The notes: generated by a model not told the origin, from the letters alone. Positions 29,086 through 38,885 are shown, counted from the first letter of the stretch. The stretch is 64,000 nucleotides of DNA from an uncultured Methanobrevibacter sp. (GCA_900318035.1 ONJC01000001.1:1-64000); one strand, 5' to 3'. A program made the numbers and translations.

Positions 29086-30102
29086 TTAGTATATTCCCAT
29101 AGCTTTGTTGGTTTTTGCAATTGATTTTTCGTTGTCACTTTCCATTTCTAAAAGTGCACGAATTGCATCGATGTTTTCCGGAATCACGTCAGATTCCTGA
29201 TGCACTGCCTGCATGTAGAACAGTTCATTGTCCACGACATTAATGGATTCTCTCCAGACTGGAATTTCGTATAAATCGTTTCTACTTCTTCCAAGTTCTT
29301 TAGCATATTCCATTAACTCTGCTGTAGAACCTAATCCTTCTTCTGCAGAAACAACAAGGACTCTGGAACGTTTTTCTAAAGCTTCAACAATGTCTGCAGT
29401 TTCAACGTCATTGTTGATTTCAACCATAATGTTGTGTTGGTGCATCAATGTGGTTGGCACGAGCAATGCCATTGTAGTAACGTCAATGCCTTTCATTACG
29501 GTTTTTACATCAGGGCCATGGTGAGAAGGCACTTTTGGAGGGTTTGGTACAATTGCATTAATTGGACCTTTTTTAATTTCAGATGGGTCTGATCCCCTTC
29601 TGACCATTACTGCCCTTACCTTTTTAATGTCGGCAATAGCATCAATTGTAAATAATGTACGGGTTAATCCTGTAGTGTTACATGAAACGACTCTGGTATA
29701 ATCTGCACCAAAGGAGTCATCGTAATTTGAAATAGCATTAAATGAAAGACCGGTCAGGTCGTGGTCTTCTCCACCTTGATAAATGGCTTTCACACCTGCT
29801 TTTTTATACATTTCAAGGTTTTGCGGTCCGATACTTCCAGGGGTACAGTCAACTACAACATCTGCTTCCTGAATCATGTCTTCAACAGTACCGGCTATTT
29901 CAATTCCAGCATCTTTAAATAATTGTTCCCTTTCTGGAATTCCAATGTATAACGGATAGCCTTTTTCTTCAACCGCAGTTCTTGCTTCGTAGTTTGGTCT
30001 AGTTTTACTTACACCAATTACTTTCATGTCATCTTGAGCGGCTACTGCATCAGCCACTCTTTTACCGATGGTTCCATAACCATTAATAGCAACAGTTTTC
30101 AT
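29086..30102 (-). CDS. gap: Glyceraldehyde-3-phosphate dehydrogenase, archaeal type
   Basis: A 338-residue enzyme starting [20 protein letters not shown], the Rossmann opening of archaeal phosphorylating GAPDH. The catalytic cysteine is in [11 protein letters not shown] near residue 140, and HHGPDVKTV near 193 is a family mark. It interconverts glyceraldehyde-3-phosphate and 1,3-bisphosphoglycerate using NADP or NAD, mostly toward sugar synthesis in methanogens. Length is standard. A 270-base AT-rich gap with only a weak short open frame separates it from the next minus-strand gene. Confidence 0.95.
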   Translation of the reverse strand: MKTVAINGYGTIGKRVADAVAAQDDMKVIGVSKTRPNYEARTAVEEKGYPLYIGIPEREQLFKDAGIEIAGTVEDMIQEADVVVDCTPGSIGPQNLEMYKKAGVKAIYQGGEDHDLTGLSFNAISNYDDSFGADYTRVVSCNTTGLTRTLFTIDAIADIKKVRAVMVRRGSDPSEIKKGPINAIVPNPPKVPSHHGPDVKTVMKGIDVTTMALLVPTTLMHQHNIMVEINNDVETADIVEALEKRSRVLVVSAEEGLGSTAELMEYAKELGRSRNDLYEIPVWRESINVVDNELFYMQAVHQESDVIPENIDAIRALLEMESDNEKSIAKTNKAMGIY

Positions 30103-30372
30103 TTCAATCCCTTTTTTAATTTATATAATTAAAATTATATGGTATTGAATTTGTTTTTTAACTTATTTAAAAGTTGATATAATTTTTTGATTATCCTATT
30201 TCAAAGTCAAATTGGTTTGTTGTATTTTTGATGGTGTTGTTGATTGGTGGTGTCGGTTTTACATTAACGTTAGAGGTTCTGGTTTTTGAAGGTGTTTTTT
30301 GGTGGGGCTATGTGAACTTATTTTTAAAATTTGATTTCAAACGAATAATAAAAAAGCAAAAATAAAGATAAT

Positions 30373-30927
30373 TTAGAATGCTACTGGAGCAACTCCATTA
30401 TCTTTATTGAATTGTGTTAATTTGGACATTAAGTTTGTGTTGTTAATGTTACTCATGTCTTTGGCCCAGAATATGACTGTGTATTGTTGGCCTCCGAAGT
30501 TTACGACTTCTATGACTCCGTGTTCTGCATCATCGTAGTCGGTGAATGAAGCTGTGTTGTCTGCATTTTTGGAAATTTGCATATTATCGCGTATTCCGTT
30601 GTTAACGGTGCCGCCGTTTTGAACAACGTAATAATCGTCGTCATAGCCATCATCATCGTAATCGTAGTATCCGTCATCGTCGTCATAGTAGTAGTATCCG
30701 TCGTCATCATAACCATCGTCATCGTAGTCGTGGTAATATACTGCTTCTGTGTTTTTGTAAATGGAAACTCCTGAATCTCCATTGTTGTTCACATATGCTG
30801 AGCTATAGTCAGATCCATATGAGTTGTTATATCCGTCTACTTTGAATTCATTCATGTTTACGGCATATGCACTGCCAATCAGTAGTGTCGTAACGATTAA
30901 TGCAAAGAATATTTTTTTCATGCTCAT
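30373..30927 (-). CDS. Secreted Asp/Tyr-repeat protein, possible calcium binder
   Basis: A 184-residue protein with a clear signal peptide (KKIFFALIVTTLLIGSAYA). Residues about 60-105 are a low-complexity run of Asp, Tyr and Gly, with several DxDxDG-like units such as DYDDDGYDDD, the pattern of calcium loops. The region after it (about 120-184) is ordinary and contains QYTVIFWAKDMSNINNTN, which resembles a small domain seen in other secreted methanogen proteins. The ATG at 30927 follows GAGGTG by six bases. The mature protein is probably outside the cell. No enzyme motif. Confidence 0.65.
   Translation of the reverse strand: MSMKKIFFALIVTTLLIGSAYAVNMNEFKVDGYNNSYGSDYSSAYVNNNGDSGVSIYKNTEAVYYHDYDDDGYDDDGYYYYDDDDGYYDYDDDGYDDDYYVVQNGGTVNNGIRDNMQISKNADNTASFTDYDDAEHGVIEVVNFGGQQYTVIFWAKDMSNINNTNLMSKLTQFNKDNGVAPVAF
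30637..30737 (-). repeat. In-gene tandem GAT/TAT codon repeat
   Basis: About 100 bases of imperfect repeats of Asp and Tyr codons with Gly spacers encode the Asp/Tyr run. The array may vary in length between strains. Confidence 0.7.
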
Positions 30928-31344
30928 TGTTGTCACCTCATTATATTTTTAAATTTTTTATTTTTTTAAACCCAAGAAACGAATTTGTTTTTCGTAATTC
31001 GCTTCTGTAAGAGAATTAATTATATGAAAGTCCAGTATATAAAGTTTTTTGAATGTAAGTACTCATTTACATCGTTTTAGACTAATTAAGCTGATTTAAA
31101 TTAGTTATATTAAAAATTAAACTTAAATGTCTCATATATTTTAAACTGTCGGTTGCGGATTAAATCCCATTAAGATTCTTGATGTTGCTGTCAATTAAGT
31201 CAAAAGCATCACAATAACAACCAATTTCGGAAGTCCTGTTTTACATTAACGGCAACGTTTATTCAATTCGAACCAATTTCAAACTCAGGATATATATCAA
31301 AGACTTTTGGAGTTCAAATTTCGGTTTTGGAATGTTAATCGTTA
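30928..31344. other. Intergenic region with leader hairpin
   Basis: This 417-base divergent region holds, on the minus strand, a TATA-like CTTTATATAC near 31034-31044 and a leader hairpin (arms 30976-30985 and 30996-31005, one G-U pair). The part from about 31080 to 31340 has higher GC and no open frame; nothing else was recognised. Confidence 0.5.
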
Positions 31345-32145
31345 ATGTTATTTTCAATGACATGTAAAAAGAATATCATGAATTACAAAGTTGAAGGAAA
31401 CGGTGAGCCGCTGCTTTTCATTCATTGTCTTTCAGATAGCTTGCTATATTGGGAATTTTTAGCAGCTAACCTTAAGGGGGATTATCAAATTATTAGGGTT
31501 GATTTAAGGGGCCATGGAGAATCTGAACTGGGCAGTGATGAAATAACTATTGATTTATATGCAGACGATTTGATTGATCTTTTAAATGAATTAAATATCG
31601 ATAAGGTTAATCTCATAGGCTTTTCATTGGGTGGAACAGTGGCACTTGATTTTGCAATCAGATTTCCTGAAAAAGTGTATTCCCTTGTGTTAATGTCAAC
31701 CTTTCCCAAAGCCGATGGTTATTTAACAGAAGTCATTAATCAGTTTAAAAGCACATTAAATAATGGTTTTGAGGATTTTTATGACTATTTGGTGCCGAAA
31801 GTATTGTGTCCGGATGTCATTGAAGATAATAAGAAAGAGCTTGAATTGTTAAAGGAAAGGTTATCTTTGAATGCCAATGTCGAAGCTTTTATTGGGGCTG
31901 CTGATGCCGGTTTGAACTTTGATGTTGAGGATAAACTATCTGATATAACCGTTCCCACATTAATTTTGGCAGGTAAATATGATGAAATAACTCTGATGGA
32001 TGTTCAAAAAAGAATGCATGAAAAAATTAAAAGATCTGAGATGATAATTTTTGATAATGCGAAGCATAATCTGCTTGTTGGAAAAAATAATGAGGAAATA
32101 TTAAATATATTAAAAAATTTCTATAAAAAAATAAAAGATGAGTAG
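31345..32145 (+). CDS. Alpha/beta hydrolase
   Basis: A protein of up to 266 residues. The nucleophile elbow is GFSLGG, the oxyanion strand begins PLLFIHC, the Asp is in AGKYDEIT and the His in NAKHNLL, giving a Ser-Asp-His triad. It resembles the proline iminopeptidase/haloperoxidase/3-oxoadipate lactonase group. The start is unclear: ATG at 31345, 31357 or 31378. The last gives the usual family opening (NYKVEGNGEPL), and none has a ribosome site. The substrate cannot be read from sequence. Confidence 0.82.
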   Translation: MLFSMTCKKNIMNYKVEGNGEPLLFIHCLSDSLLYWEFLAANLKGDYQIIRVDLRGHGESELGSDEITIDLYADDLIDLLNELNIDKVNLIGFSLGGTVALDFAIRFPEKVYSLVLMSTFPKADGYLTEVINQFKSTLNNGFEDFYDYLVPKVLCPDVIEDNKKELELLKERLSLNANVEAFIGAADAGLNFDVEDKLSDITVPTLILAGKYDEITLMDVQKRMHEKIKRSEMIIFDNAKHNLLVGKNNEEILNILKNFYKKIKDE

Positions 32146-32149
32146 GATT

Positions 32150-32353
32150 CTATTCTACTTTGAATCCTGCTTCTTCAACGGCTTCGTTAATGTCTGCATC
32201 ACTTACGTCACCAGACATTGTAATTGTGGTTATTCCAGTATCTAAATCTGCTTTAGCTTCTTCAATACCGTCAACATCTGATAGGCATAGTTCAACAGCT
32301 TTAACACATGATGGGCAGTGCATGCCCACTACTTTAATTTCTTTTTCTGCCAT
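32150..32353 (-). CDS. Copper chaperone, HMA domain (CopZ-like)
   Basis: A 67-residue single heavy-metal-associated domain with GMHCPSC at residues 10-16 as the metal site. It is likely to carry Cu(I) to the P-type ATPase encoded 30 bases upstream in the same direction. The ATPase lacks its own N-terminal HMA domain, so this separate protein may serve that role. GGTGAT precedes the ATG. Confidence 0.88.
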   Translation of the reverse strand: MAEKEIKVVGMHCPSCVKAVELCLSDVDGIEEAKADLDTGITTITMSGDVSDADINEAVEEAGFKVE

Positions 32354-32383
32354 AATAAATCACCTTATTATCGATAGTTAATA

Positions 32384-34249
32384 TTATGTCATCTGTTTAT
32401 TTATAGTTTTAGTTATGCCTAATTTTTTGGATTTTCTGTAGTCTTTTTTGGAATTTTTAAAGTTGGCCAGCGTTGATGCATATATTATTACAATAACTGA
32501 CCCGATATTGTGAATCAAAGCCCCTTCAATCGGATTTATGATTCCTAAAATAGCCAATGCCATTGCTATGATGTTCAATGTTAATGCAAAAGCGATGCCG
32601 ACATTAATGACAAGTATTGTCTTTCTTGCTATGCTAATTAAATGAGGTAAATCTTCTATATTGCCATTAATTAAAGCGATATTTGCCGCTTCAACACTAA
32701 CGTCACTGCCGATATCGCCCATTGCGATTCCAACGTTGGCTTGTCTAAGTGAAGGTGCATCATTTATTCCATCACCAATCATCGCAACTTTATGGCCAAG
32801 TGTCTGTTCATTTTTGATGTATTCAGTTTTATCTTCAGGCAAACAGTCGGATTTAACATTTCTGATTTTTGCCTGCTCTGCAATGAATTTTGCTGTTTTT
32901 TCATTATCTCCGGTAAGTAATGTTGTTTTAATTCTTAGACGTTTCAGATTGGATACGGTTTCTTTGGAGGTTTCACGCATTGTATCTGCAAGATGCACCT
33001 GTCCGATAATTTCTCCATTTTTTGTTACATATATTGCAATTTCACCGTTTTGGGGTTCTATACTGTTTTTTAGAGTTATGTTTTCTTCATCTAGGAGTTT
33101 TTTAGTGCCGGCAATTATTTTCGAATCGCCGATTTTTCCGCTAACTCCTTTTCCGATATGCATTTTAAACTCATTAACATCTGCCAAATCGTTACTGTTG
33201 TAATATTTCACGATTGCCTTTGCCAGGGGATGTTCTGATTTTGATTCAAGGGATGCAAGAAGATACATCATTTCCTTTGGGTCATCTGAAATGACCTCAA
33301 CAACTTTTGGGGTTCCGTATGTTAATGTTCCGGTTTTATCGAATACCATTTCACTGATGCGGCCCATCTCTTCAAGTGATTCTCCGTCTTTTACTAAAAT
33401 TCCGCTTCGGGTCAAATTTCCAATTGATGCCATAATTGAGGTGGGTGTTGCCAGAACTAATGCGCATGGGCAGAACACTACTAGAATTGTAACTGATCGA
33501 GTAATTTCAAAGGTAAATAAATAGGTCAATACTGCTGCTGTAAAAGCGATTACAACTATTAGCGTTGCCCATGCATCTGCAGTTCTAACTATTTTTGAAT
33601 TTTCAGGTTTTGAGGATTCCACCAATTTTATCAGCTTTTGAAGAGAACTGTCTTGGCTGATTTTTGTTGTTCTCATCATAAATGATCCATAAAGATTTAT
33701 TGTTCCGCTGTATACATCATCATTGACTGTTTTGTCAATCGGCAGGGATTCTCCTGTAATTGTGGACTGGTCTATTGAAGTTTCACCATTAATGATTATT
33801 CCGTCTGTAGGTATGCTTTCTCCCGGAAGCACTTTCAGGATGTCTCCTACTTGCACATTTTCGACAGATATTTTTTCTTCAATGTTATTTTTAATTCTTG
33901 TTGCAAACTGAGGAGTCATTTTTATAAGTTTTCCAATTCTTCCCTGGGTTTTTGACACGGTGTATTCTTCTAAAAATCCTCCGATGGCCATTATTGTTGC
34001 AATTTCACCTGCTGCAAATACTTCGCCGATAATGACTGATGCAATTATGGCAATTGAAACAAGCAAATCTGCTTTGATATCAAATTTGGTTATCAGTCCC
34101 TCTGTACATTCCTTTAAGATTGGTATTCCGCACAACAGGACTGCAATCCATGAAATGTAATCGAGAGATAGGCTGAAACTTGCAATTAAACTTATTGCAG
34201 ATATTATTATAAGTAGGATGTCTGTTATTTGGTTTCTTTTAAGATGCAT
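32384..34249 (-). CDS. Copper-type P1B ATPase
   Basis: A 621-residue heavy-metal pump. Hydrophobic helices fill the first 95 residues and the C-terminus. The actuator loop shows TGES, the ion channel has CPCAL near residue 255, the phosphorylation site is DKTGTLT near 303, and the hinge is GDGINDAP. CPC plus nearby helices suggest Cu(I) or a similar soft metal. No N-terminal metal-binding domain. It lies between the chaperone gene and an operator-like site, in a likely csoR-copA-copZ metal operon. Confidence 0.9.
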   Translation of the reverse strand: MHLKRNQITDILLIIISAISLIASFSLSLDYISWIAVLLCGIPILKECTEGLITKFDIKADLLVSIAIIASVIIGEVFAAGEIATIMAIGGFLEEYTVSKTQGRIGKLIKMTPQFATRIKNNIEEKISVENVQVGDILKVLPGESIPTDGIIINGETSIDQSTITGESLPIDKTVNDDVYSGTINLYGSFMMRTTKISQDSSLQKLIKLVESSKPENSKIVRTADAWATLIVVIAFTAAVLTYLFTFEITRSVTILVVFCPCALVLATPTSIMASIGNLTRSGILVKDGESLEEMGRISEMVFDKTGTLTYGTPKVVEVISDDPKEMMYLLASLESKSEHPLAKAIVKYYNSNDLADVNEFKMHIGKGVSGKIGDSKIIAGTKKLLDEENITLKNSIEPQNGEIAIYVTKNGEIIGQVHLADTMRETSKETVSNLKRLRIKTTLLTGDNEKTAKFIAEQAKIRNVKSDCLPEDKTEYIKNEQTLGHKVAMIGDGINDAPSLRQANVGIAMGDIGSDVSVEAANIALINGNIEDLPHLISIARKTILVINVGIAFALTLNIIAMALAILGIINPIEGALIHNIGSVIVIIYASTLANFKNSKKDYRKSKKLGITKTINKQMT

Positions 34250-34270
34250 AATATCAACCCCTAGGTATAG

Positions 34271-34289
34271 GTATACCCCATAGGGTATG
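34271..34289 (-). promoter_or_regulatory. CsoR-type operator before the P-type ATPase gene
   Basis: The pseudo-palindrome TATACCCCATAGGGTAT has the C-tract/G-tract form bound by CsoR repressors. It sits 22 bases before the ATPase start, where binding would block transcription or its start. A matching site lies before the csoR gene. Confidence 0.7.
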
Positions 34290-34309
34290 TAAAGTTATTT
34301 TAAAAAAAA

Positions 34310-34582
34310 TTAAAGTCTGGAGTAATATTCCAAAATTGATGAAATATCGCTTATCGCTTCGTCAGCATCTTTTTCTGTTATTGCCTGTTTTACACAGTGT
34401 TCGAGATGTCCTTCAACAATAATGTGTCCAACTTTATGTAGTGCTGATTTTGATGCATTTACTTGCATTAATATCTGTTCACATGGAATATCTTCATCAA
34501 TCATACGGTCTATTGCGTTTATCTGACCTATAATTTTTTTTAATCTTCTATGTAAATTTTCACTGTCCATACATTCTTTCAC
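34310..34582 (-). CDS. csoR: CsoR-family copper-sensing repressor
   Basis: A 90-residue DUF156 protein. The helical segment KKIIGQINAIDRMI leads to IPCEQIL with the first cysteine, then VGHIIVEGHLEHC with His and Cys at i and i+4. This is the Cys-His-Cys set that binds Cu(I) in CsoR. The start is taken as GTG at 34582 after GGAG; an upstream hydrophobic extension in the same frame would run through the operator and is not protein. The repressor probably controls its own gene and the pump and chaperone genes downstream. Confidence 0.85.
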   Translation of the reverse strand: MKECMDSENLHRRLKKIIGQINAIDRMIDEDIPCEQILMQVNASKSALHKVGHIIVEGHLEHCVKQAITEKDADEAISDISSILEYYSRL

Positions 34583-34594
34583 AATAACATCTCC

Positions 34595-34612
34595 TATACC
34601 TATGGGGGTATA
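34595..34612 (-). promoter_or_regulatory. CsoR-type operator before csoR
   Basis: TATACCCCCATAGGTATA on the minus strand matches the site before the ATPase in 14 or more positions. It lies just upstream of the csoR ribosome site, so csoR probably represses itself. Confidence 0.7.
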
Positions 34613-34686
34613 TATTAAAATTAGTATATAAATGTTTTGTTTAAGTTCAAAAAAAAAATAAAAAAAGAAGGAGGAAAAGTTCAAGT

Positions 34687-35784
34687 CTATGCTTGATTTT
34701 CCATTTCCTCAAATTTAGCTGGGAAATACTCATCTACTACGTATTCAAGCCCATATTTTGAGAAAGATTGCTGTTCTGCTTTTTTACCGATTTTAAGCAT
34801 CTTTTTAATTTCAGTTTGCCAGAAATCAGTTTTATACCTTGGGTCTTTGGAAAGCTCTTTTAATCTCATGACGTCAACATCTTTGAGTTTATCGGTAGGT
34901 AAATCGTAATTGATAATGTCGGATGCTGTAACTCCAATGAATTTTGCATCTGGAGTTGCAAGTTTATCATTAACGTGAGCTAATTTCGCACTTCCGGAAA
35001 TAATTACCTGTGCAATGTGGAATCCCCAAGGGTCTCCGTCGTTACAGATATATACTGGTAAATCAAGTTCTGTGTTAACTCTTTTAAGGAATCTTCTTGT
35101 AGCACGTGCTGCCTGTCCTTTAAGTCCAACGATCAATGTATTGAACCTTTTGTGTGCATTTTCCTGCACTAACCTGTGGAACATTCCCATGGTTTCCACT
35201 GCCAGTACTTTATCCACGTTATGGTCTAAAAACTCAACCTGGTCAATAGTTGGTGAGATTGTATAACCTGATTTTCCTACATTTGCAGCATTAAGTTCAA
35301 CTTCGTCTAAAAGGGTTATATCACCATAAACTGATGCTCCGTCTTCTTCAGGCATTAATCCTAAATCTTCACGGGTAACTCCTAATTTAACTTCCAAATC
35401 TTCTCCAACAATGTTGGATTCCTGTTGTGTTTTAAAACTTATTCCCCAACCTTCGGAAACATAATACATTTCCCTGATGGTAGCGGTTTTTTCTCTTGCA
35501 ACTAAATCTTTACAGAAGTTACCGACATAAACCATTTGACCTAATTTTCTGATTTGTTTAACATTACCTAAAGATCTTCTACCGTATCTGTCACCTAATA
35601 CGTAGTATCTTTTAGCGTCATCGTAAACAATGTTTCCAGTACCTCTGGATGGAATTTTAAGACTAGGTACTTTACTGTTCTCAATATCTTCGATAATTTC
35701 CTGACCTAATCCTTTAAGTTTATTATAGGTGTATTCTTTCATTTCTTCCTTATGGGTTTTTCCACTTTTTGGTTTGTCCGCCAT
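34687..35784 (-). CDS. top6A: DNA topoisomerase VI subunit A
   Basis: A 365-residue Spo11-family protein. The catalytic tyrosine lies in [12 protein letters not shown] near 103-114. The Toprim metal site is in [13 protein letters not shown] near 243, with the Asp pair. It cuts both strands and stays bound through tyrosine. The gene follows top6B with nine bases between, so the A2B2 enzyme is made from one message. It is the final gene in the minus-strand cluster that includes the KH, RIO1 and aIF1A genes. Confidence 0.95.
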   Translation of the reverse strand: MADKPKSGKTHKEEMKEYTYNKLKGLGQEIIEDIENSKVPSLKIPSRGTGNIVYDDAKRYYVLGDRYGRRSLGNVKQIRKLGQMVYVGNFCKDLVAREKTATIREMYYVSEGWGISFKTQQESNIVGEDLEVKLGVTREDLGLMPEEDGASVYGDITLLDEVELNAANVGKSGYTISPTIDQVEFLDHNVDKVLAVETMGMFHRLVQENAHKRFNTLIVGLKGQAARATRRFLKRVNTELDLPVYICNDGDPWGFHIAQVIISGSAKLAHVNDKLATPDAKFIGVTASDIINYDLPTDKLKDVDVMRLKELSKDPRYKTDFWQTEIKKMLKIGKKAEQQSFSKYGLEYVVDEYFPAKFEEMENQA

Positions 35785-35793
35785 CTAAATCAC

Positions 35794-37503
35794 CTAATCC
35801 TCAAAACCGTCTTCTACATCATCGTCAATGAAGTTATCTAATGTTGAATCGCTGTCTTCAACGGTGCGTCCAAATTCATCAACTTCTTCCATGATGATTG
35901 CATCGTATTCTTCTTCCTCTTCTTCTTCCACTTTCTCACCAAGTAGCTCGGCAAGAGCCCTTTTGGTTACTTTCACTAAAATGTCCTGATATTCAGGAAC
36001 TCCGGTTTCACCAAGTTTTGCAGCTTCTTCGATAATCACTGGCACATATTCTTCAAATACTTTTGAACGTTTTTCTTTTTCTTTAGCTGCCCTTTTAGCT
36101 CTAAGGTGTTTTTGCAATTTACGAGCTAATTTCATGGTTGATTGTCTTATTTCGTGAACAATTTCAGGTTCAGGTGAAACACTTTGTTTACCTGTTGAAA
36201 GGTAAGGTACTTGTGTTGAGATAATATTTACAAATAAAGTTAATGGAGTATTGTCCATGTCCCTGAGGCCGTAACGTTTCCAGTCAATACTTTTAAGTGC
36301 TTCTGTTATTGCACAGCTTCCTGCATCAAATGTCAATGGAACTCTGTTAGCAAATCTCATGATTTCTGATTTTCTTTGCTCTTTTACAACTCTTCCTGCA
36401 TCTCCACCGTAAGCAAGTCCTGCTTCAATAATGAATGAAACACCCCCTGCATATGTGACAGGCTTTCTTGTAATTGTAGCTACAAATTCAGGTTTAAGGA
36501 TTTGTTTCATACCTTTTTCAATCTGTTCAGAACCGATAGGTATGAGTCCGTCTGTTGGAGGAGCCATGAATTTCATTTTCTTAAAGCACTGTACAATTGC
36601 CTCTGCTTCAGGGAAAGTCATGTCTTTCGGACGTTTGTTCATGTCAATTCCGGTAAGCTGGGCAATTTCATCCACCCTTTTGTTGGACATCCTTGACATT
36701 GATGAGGTCATCATACTTTTATATCTTCTACTGTCTGTATTTTTAGCCATGGTCATTAAGTCGTCAGCACTCACACCTTTAGGGTGAGGCAATACTTCTT
36801 TTGGCTGTACCGGAACGATATCTGCAGCTCTTTTAAAGATGTATTTGTGTCCTGTAGGGTCTCTGAATGTAATTTTTGCATGCGGGTTTCCAATCATGGT
36901 TCTTCTGATGTATTCGAATGCACCCTGTTCGGCAAGGGAATATGAAACATCTTTAAATTGCAATTCAATACAAACTCCAGTTTGTTCTGCAGGATAATCT
37001 TCTCTTTCCATTAAAATTCCACGGTTGTTTTCCACATCCATTTGGAATTTCATTTTGACTCCCTTAATTTCATCATCTTCTTTATAGCATGAAATTACGC
37101 GGGCTGGTTTACCTGTGGTCATCTGTGATAAGAGCACACAACCACTACAACCTAAACCCTGTTGTCCTCTTGATTGGATGTTTCTGAATTTTGATCCTGC
37201 AAACATCATACAGTATACTTGCATTACATAATCTTCAGGAATACCTGGTCCATTATCCTTATGTCTTAAGATATAATGTTCTTTATCGACACGTTTCAAT
37301 TCAATATCAATATCTGGCAAGATTCCAGCTTCTTCACATGCATCAAAACTGTTTGTAATCAGTTCGTGAAAAACAATAGTTAAAGAACGAATCTTACCTG
37401 TAAATCCAAGCATTTGCTTGTTCTTTCTAAAGAACTGTGACGGGGTTAATCTTTGAAAATCCTCTTCCCAGTCAAGTCCTATCTGTTGTTCGTCTTGTGC
37501 CAA
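35794..37503 (-). CDS. top6B: DNA topoisomerase VI subunit B
   Basis: A 569-residue GHKL ATPase subunit. The Bergerat fold shows [15 protein letters not shown] near 47, DNGPGIP near 78 and [10 protein letters not shown] near 109. A C-terminal acidic tail of about 50 residues ([10 protein letters not shown] onward) extends beyond the transducer domain. The start is a TTG at 37503, strongly supported by AGGAGG upstream. It relaxes and decatenates DNA with Top6A. Upstream, a plus-strand insertion separates it from the KH gene. Confidence 0.95.
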   Translation of the reverse strand: MAQDEQQIGLDWEEDFQRLTPSQFFRKNKQMLGFTGKIRSLTIVFHELITNSFDACEEAGILPDIDIELKRVDKEHYILRHKDNGPGIPEDYVMQVYCMMFAGSKFRNIQSRGQQGLGCSGCVLLSQMTTGKPARVISCYKEDDEIKGVKMKFQMDVENNRGILMEREDYPAEQTGVCIELQFKDVSYSLAEQGAFEYIRRTMIGNPHAKITFRDPTGHKYIFKRAADIVPVQPKEVLPHPKGVSADDLMTMAKNTDSRRYKSMMTSSMSRMSNKRVDEIAQLTGIDMNKRPKDMTFPEAEAIVQCFKKMKFMAPPTDGLIPIGSEQIEKGMKQILKPEFVATITRKPVTYAGGVSFIIEAGLAYGGDAGRVVKEQRKSEIMRFANRVPLTFDAGSCAITEALKSIDWKRYGLRDMDNTPLTLFVNIISTQVPYLSTGKQSVSPEPEIVHEIRQSTMKLARKLQKHLRAKRAAKEKEKRSKVFEEYVPVIIEEAAKLGETGVPEYQDILVKVTKRALAELLGEKVEEEEEEEYDAIIMEEVDEFGRTVEDSDSTLDNFIDDDVEDGFED

Positions 37504-37921
37504 AATTTTTCCTCCTTATAATAAGTATGTTTAATTTTATTATCCTGACTATATTTAAATTAAATGAGAGAGCATTTGATGAGTAATATTTATACCCTAC
37601 CCTAACTACCTTGTTTAAATATATGGTAAAATAATAATTAAAAAACATGTAGAAAATATAGTATTTATACTATGTTATCTATATATGTGGGTTAAAGTAT
37701 ATAAGGTTTTACTCTATTTGTCATAATTTTTATAGCTATCTTTCATTAAAATTGATTTTAAGATGTAATATTTATTTGATTATGATTTTGGGATTGGAAA
37801 TGCCATATTTTTCAATTTAAATAAAAAGTTGTCTGGCATTAAAAAATTGTTTTCAGAATGTAAAATTGTTCTTTTTTGAAACTGTGCTGTATAAATAATT
37901 TGAATAACATATTGATTATTC
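37504..37921. other. Intergenic region before the JAB-like gene pair
   Basis: This 418-base AT-rich stretch has promoters for both directions, including TATAAATA at 37890-37897. It has a short palindrome (ATAGTA/TACTAT, 37658-37673) and a wider inverted repeat of AATGCCA/TGGCATT near 37799-37843. No gene was found. Confidence 0.5.
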
Positions 37922-38656
37922 ATGGTTTTGAAAAATAGTATTAACAATATTATACACAAACTTCACCTCGACAGTTTTATCAAATCCCATAAGGAATTGT
38001 TAAGAGATAATCGAGGAGGATTTTTGATTCCGGTGAGCGTTAAAGTAACTGATGTTGAATATGGGAGATATAGGCATCTTCCTATTAATTGGTCTATTCC
38101 TCCAATTACAAAAGAAGATTTACCTGAAGAATTTTCCAAAAAAGCGGTTAGGACTGTTGATATGTTTCGAAGAAAAACATTTGATTTGGATTGTGAATGC
38201 CTGATTTTCTTTGACATCAATACTGGCAATATTGTTTCTTGCAATTTTGCTGATGAAGGTGAGTGGAATAAAGTTACTGGAGAGATATATCCAAATTCCT
38301 TGAAAGGAATGAATATTGCTTCTCTTCATAATCATCCAAAACAGTTCTGTTCTCCTCCTTCTGGTAAAAATTTTGAGATGTTAGGTCTTGAATTTGAAGA
38401 ATATGAATTAATTTTATCAAAAAATGAATTATGGATTTTAGAATCAAAAGGAATAATTTTTGATGATGAAATTAAAGAAATTCGAGAAGATGCAGAGGCA
38501 TATTTGGATTCTGTCTTTGAAGAGGCAAATTTGGAATTTGATGAAGGATATTTGGTGTTAGATAATGTTAACCAGATATATGGGGATTTGTTGTTAATTA
38601 ATTTAAATAATAAATTGAATAATATTAAATTAACAAGGAGATTTTTAAATGAATAG
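37922..38656 (+). CDS. JAB/RadC-like protein with altered metal motif
   Basis: A 244-residue protein of unknown function. The central region (about 90-180) looks like a JAB/MPN fold: strands ECLIFFDINTGNIVS, then SLHNHP, then PPSGKN, then YELILSKNELWIL. JAMM enzymes use HxHx7Sx2D; here the last ligand position reads Asn rather than Asp. The N-terminal 80 residues hold PINWSIPP and may be a separate domain. A TATA box lies about 30 bases before the ATG. The stop overlaps the start of the next gene by eight bases, so the pair is coupled. It sits inside a normally continuous housekeeping cluster, suggesting a mobile cassette. Confidence 0.6.
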   Translation: MVLKNSINNIIHKLHLDSFIKSHKELLRDNRGGFLIPVSVKVTDVEYGRYRHLPINWSIPPITKEDLPEEFSKKAVRTVDMFRRKTFDLDCECLIFFDINTGNIVSCNFADEGEWNKVTGEIYPNSLKGMNIASLHNHPKQFCSPPSGKNFEMLGLEFEEYELILSKNELWILESKGIIFDDEIKEIREDAEAYLDSVFEEANLEFDEGYLVLDNVNQIYGDLLLINLNNKLNNIKLTRRFLNE

Positions 38657-38870
38657 TTTTTCATATGATGAAGAACCAGTTAAGGTTACACGTGATTCAG
38701 GTTATAGTAAACTAAAATTAATTTCGCCTGAAAATAGAAAAAAAGCTCGTAAAAATGCACATAATCCGAATATTGTAACTGGAAAGTATAGGCTTAAGGA
38801 TTTATTTGCTAAAAGAGGTATTGTTGTCATCCCTGAAAAAATGACATTATGGTATCAGTTTACAGAATAA
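38649..38870 (+). CDS. Small basic protein, partner of the JAB-like gene
   Basis: A 73-residue protein I do not recognise. The middle is basic (SPENRKKARKNAHNP), followed by GKYRLKDLFAKRGIVVIPE. It begins inside the last codons of the JAB-like gene and has GGAG eight bases upstream, so it is made from the same message. The size, charge and coupling would suit a nucleic-acid-binding or toxin/antitoxin partner, but no family evidence supports this. Confidence 0.6.
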   Translation: MNSFSYDEEPVKVTRDSGYSKLKLISPENRKKARKNAHNPNIVTGKYRLKDLFAKRGIVVIPEKMTLWYQFTE

Positions 38871-38885
38871 TTTAAAAAATAGTGT

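Noticed and set aside
30231-30365. 44-codon open frame with a hydrophobic N-terminal half between GAPDH and the Asp/Tyr protein gene
   Set aside because: No ribosome site or promoter-like sequence is visible and it runs toward the end of a minus-strand gene. It could be chance in T-rich DNA, so it was not listed as a gene.
30577-30774. Val/Ile-rich open frame opposite the Asp/Tyr repeat
   Set aside because: It is the complement of repeated Asp codons, which read as Val/Ile on the other strand, and has no start signals.
31100-31344. Possible decayed gene or RNA before the alpha/beta hydrolase gene
   Set aside because: Base composition is higher in GC than nearby gaps, but no frame stays open and no RNA fold such as a tRNA cloverleaf was found.
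34583-34684. Hydrophobic N-terminal extension of CsoR
   Set aside because: The frame is open by chance across AT-rich promoter DNA and the operator. A ribosome site supports the GTG at 34582, and CsoR proteins are about 90 residues.
37504-37921. Possible CRISPR-like or att repeats in the gap before the JAB-like gene
   Set aside because: Only short palindromes were found; there are no regularly spaced direct repeats and no clear pair of matching ends around the inserted genes.
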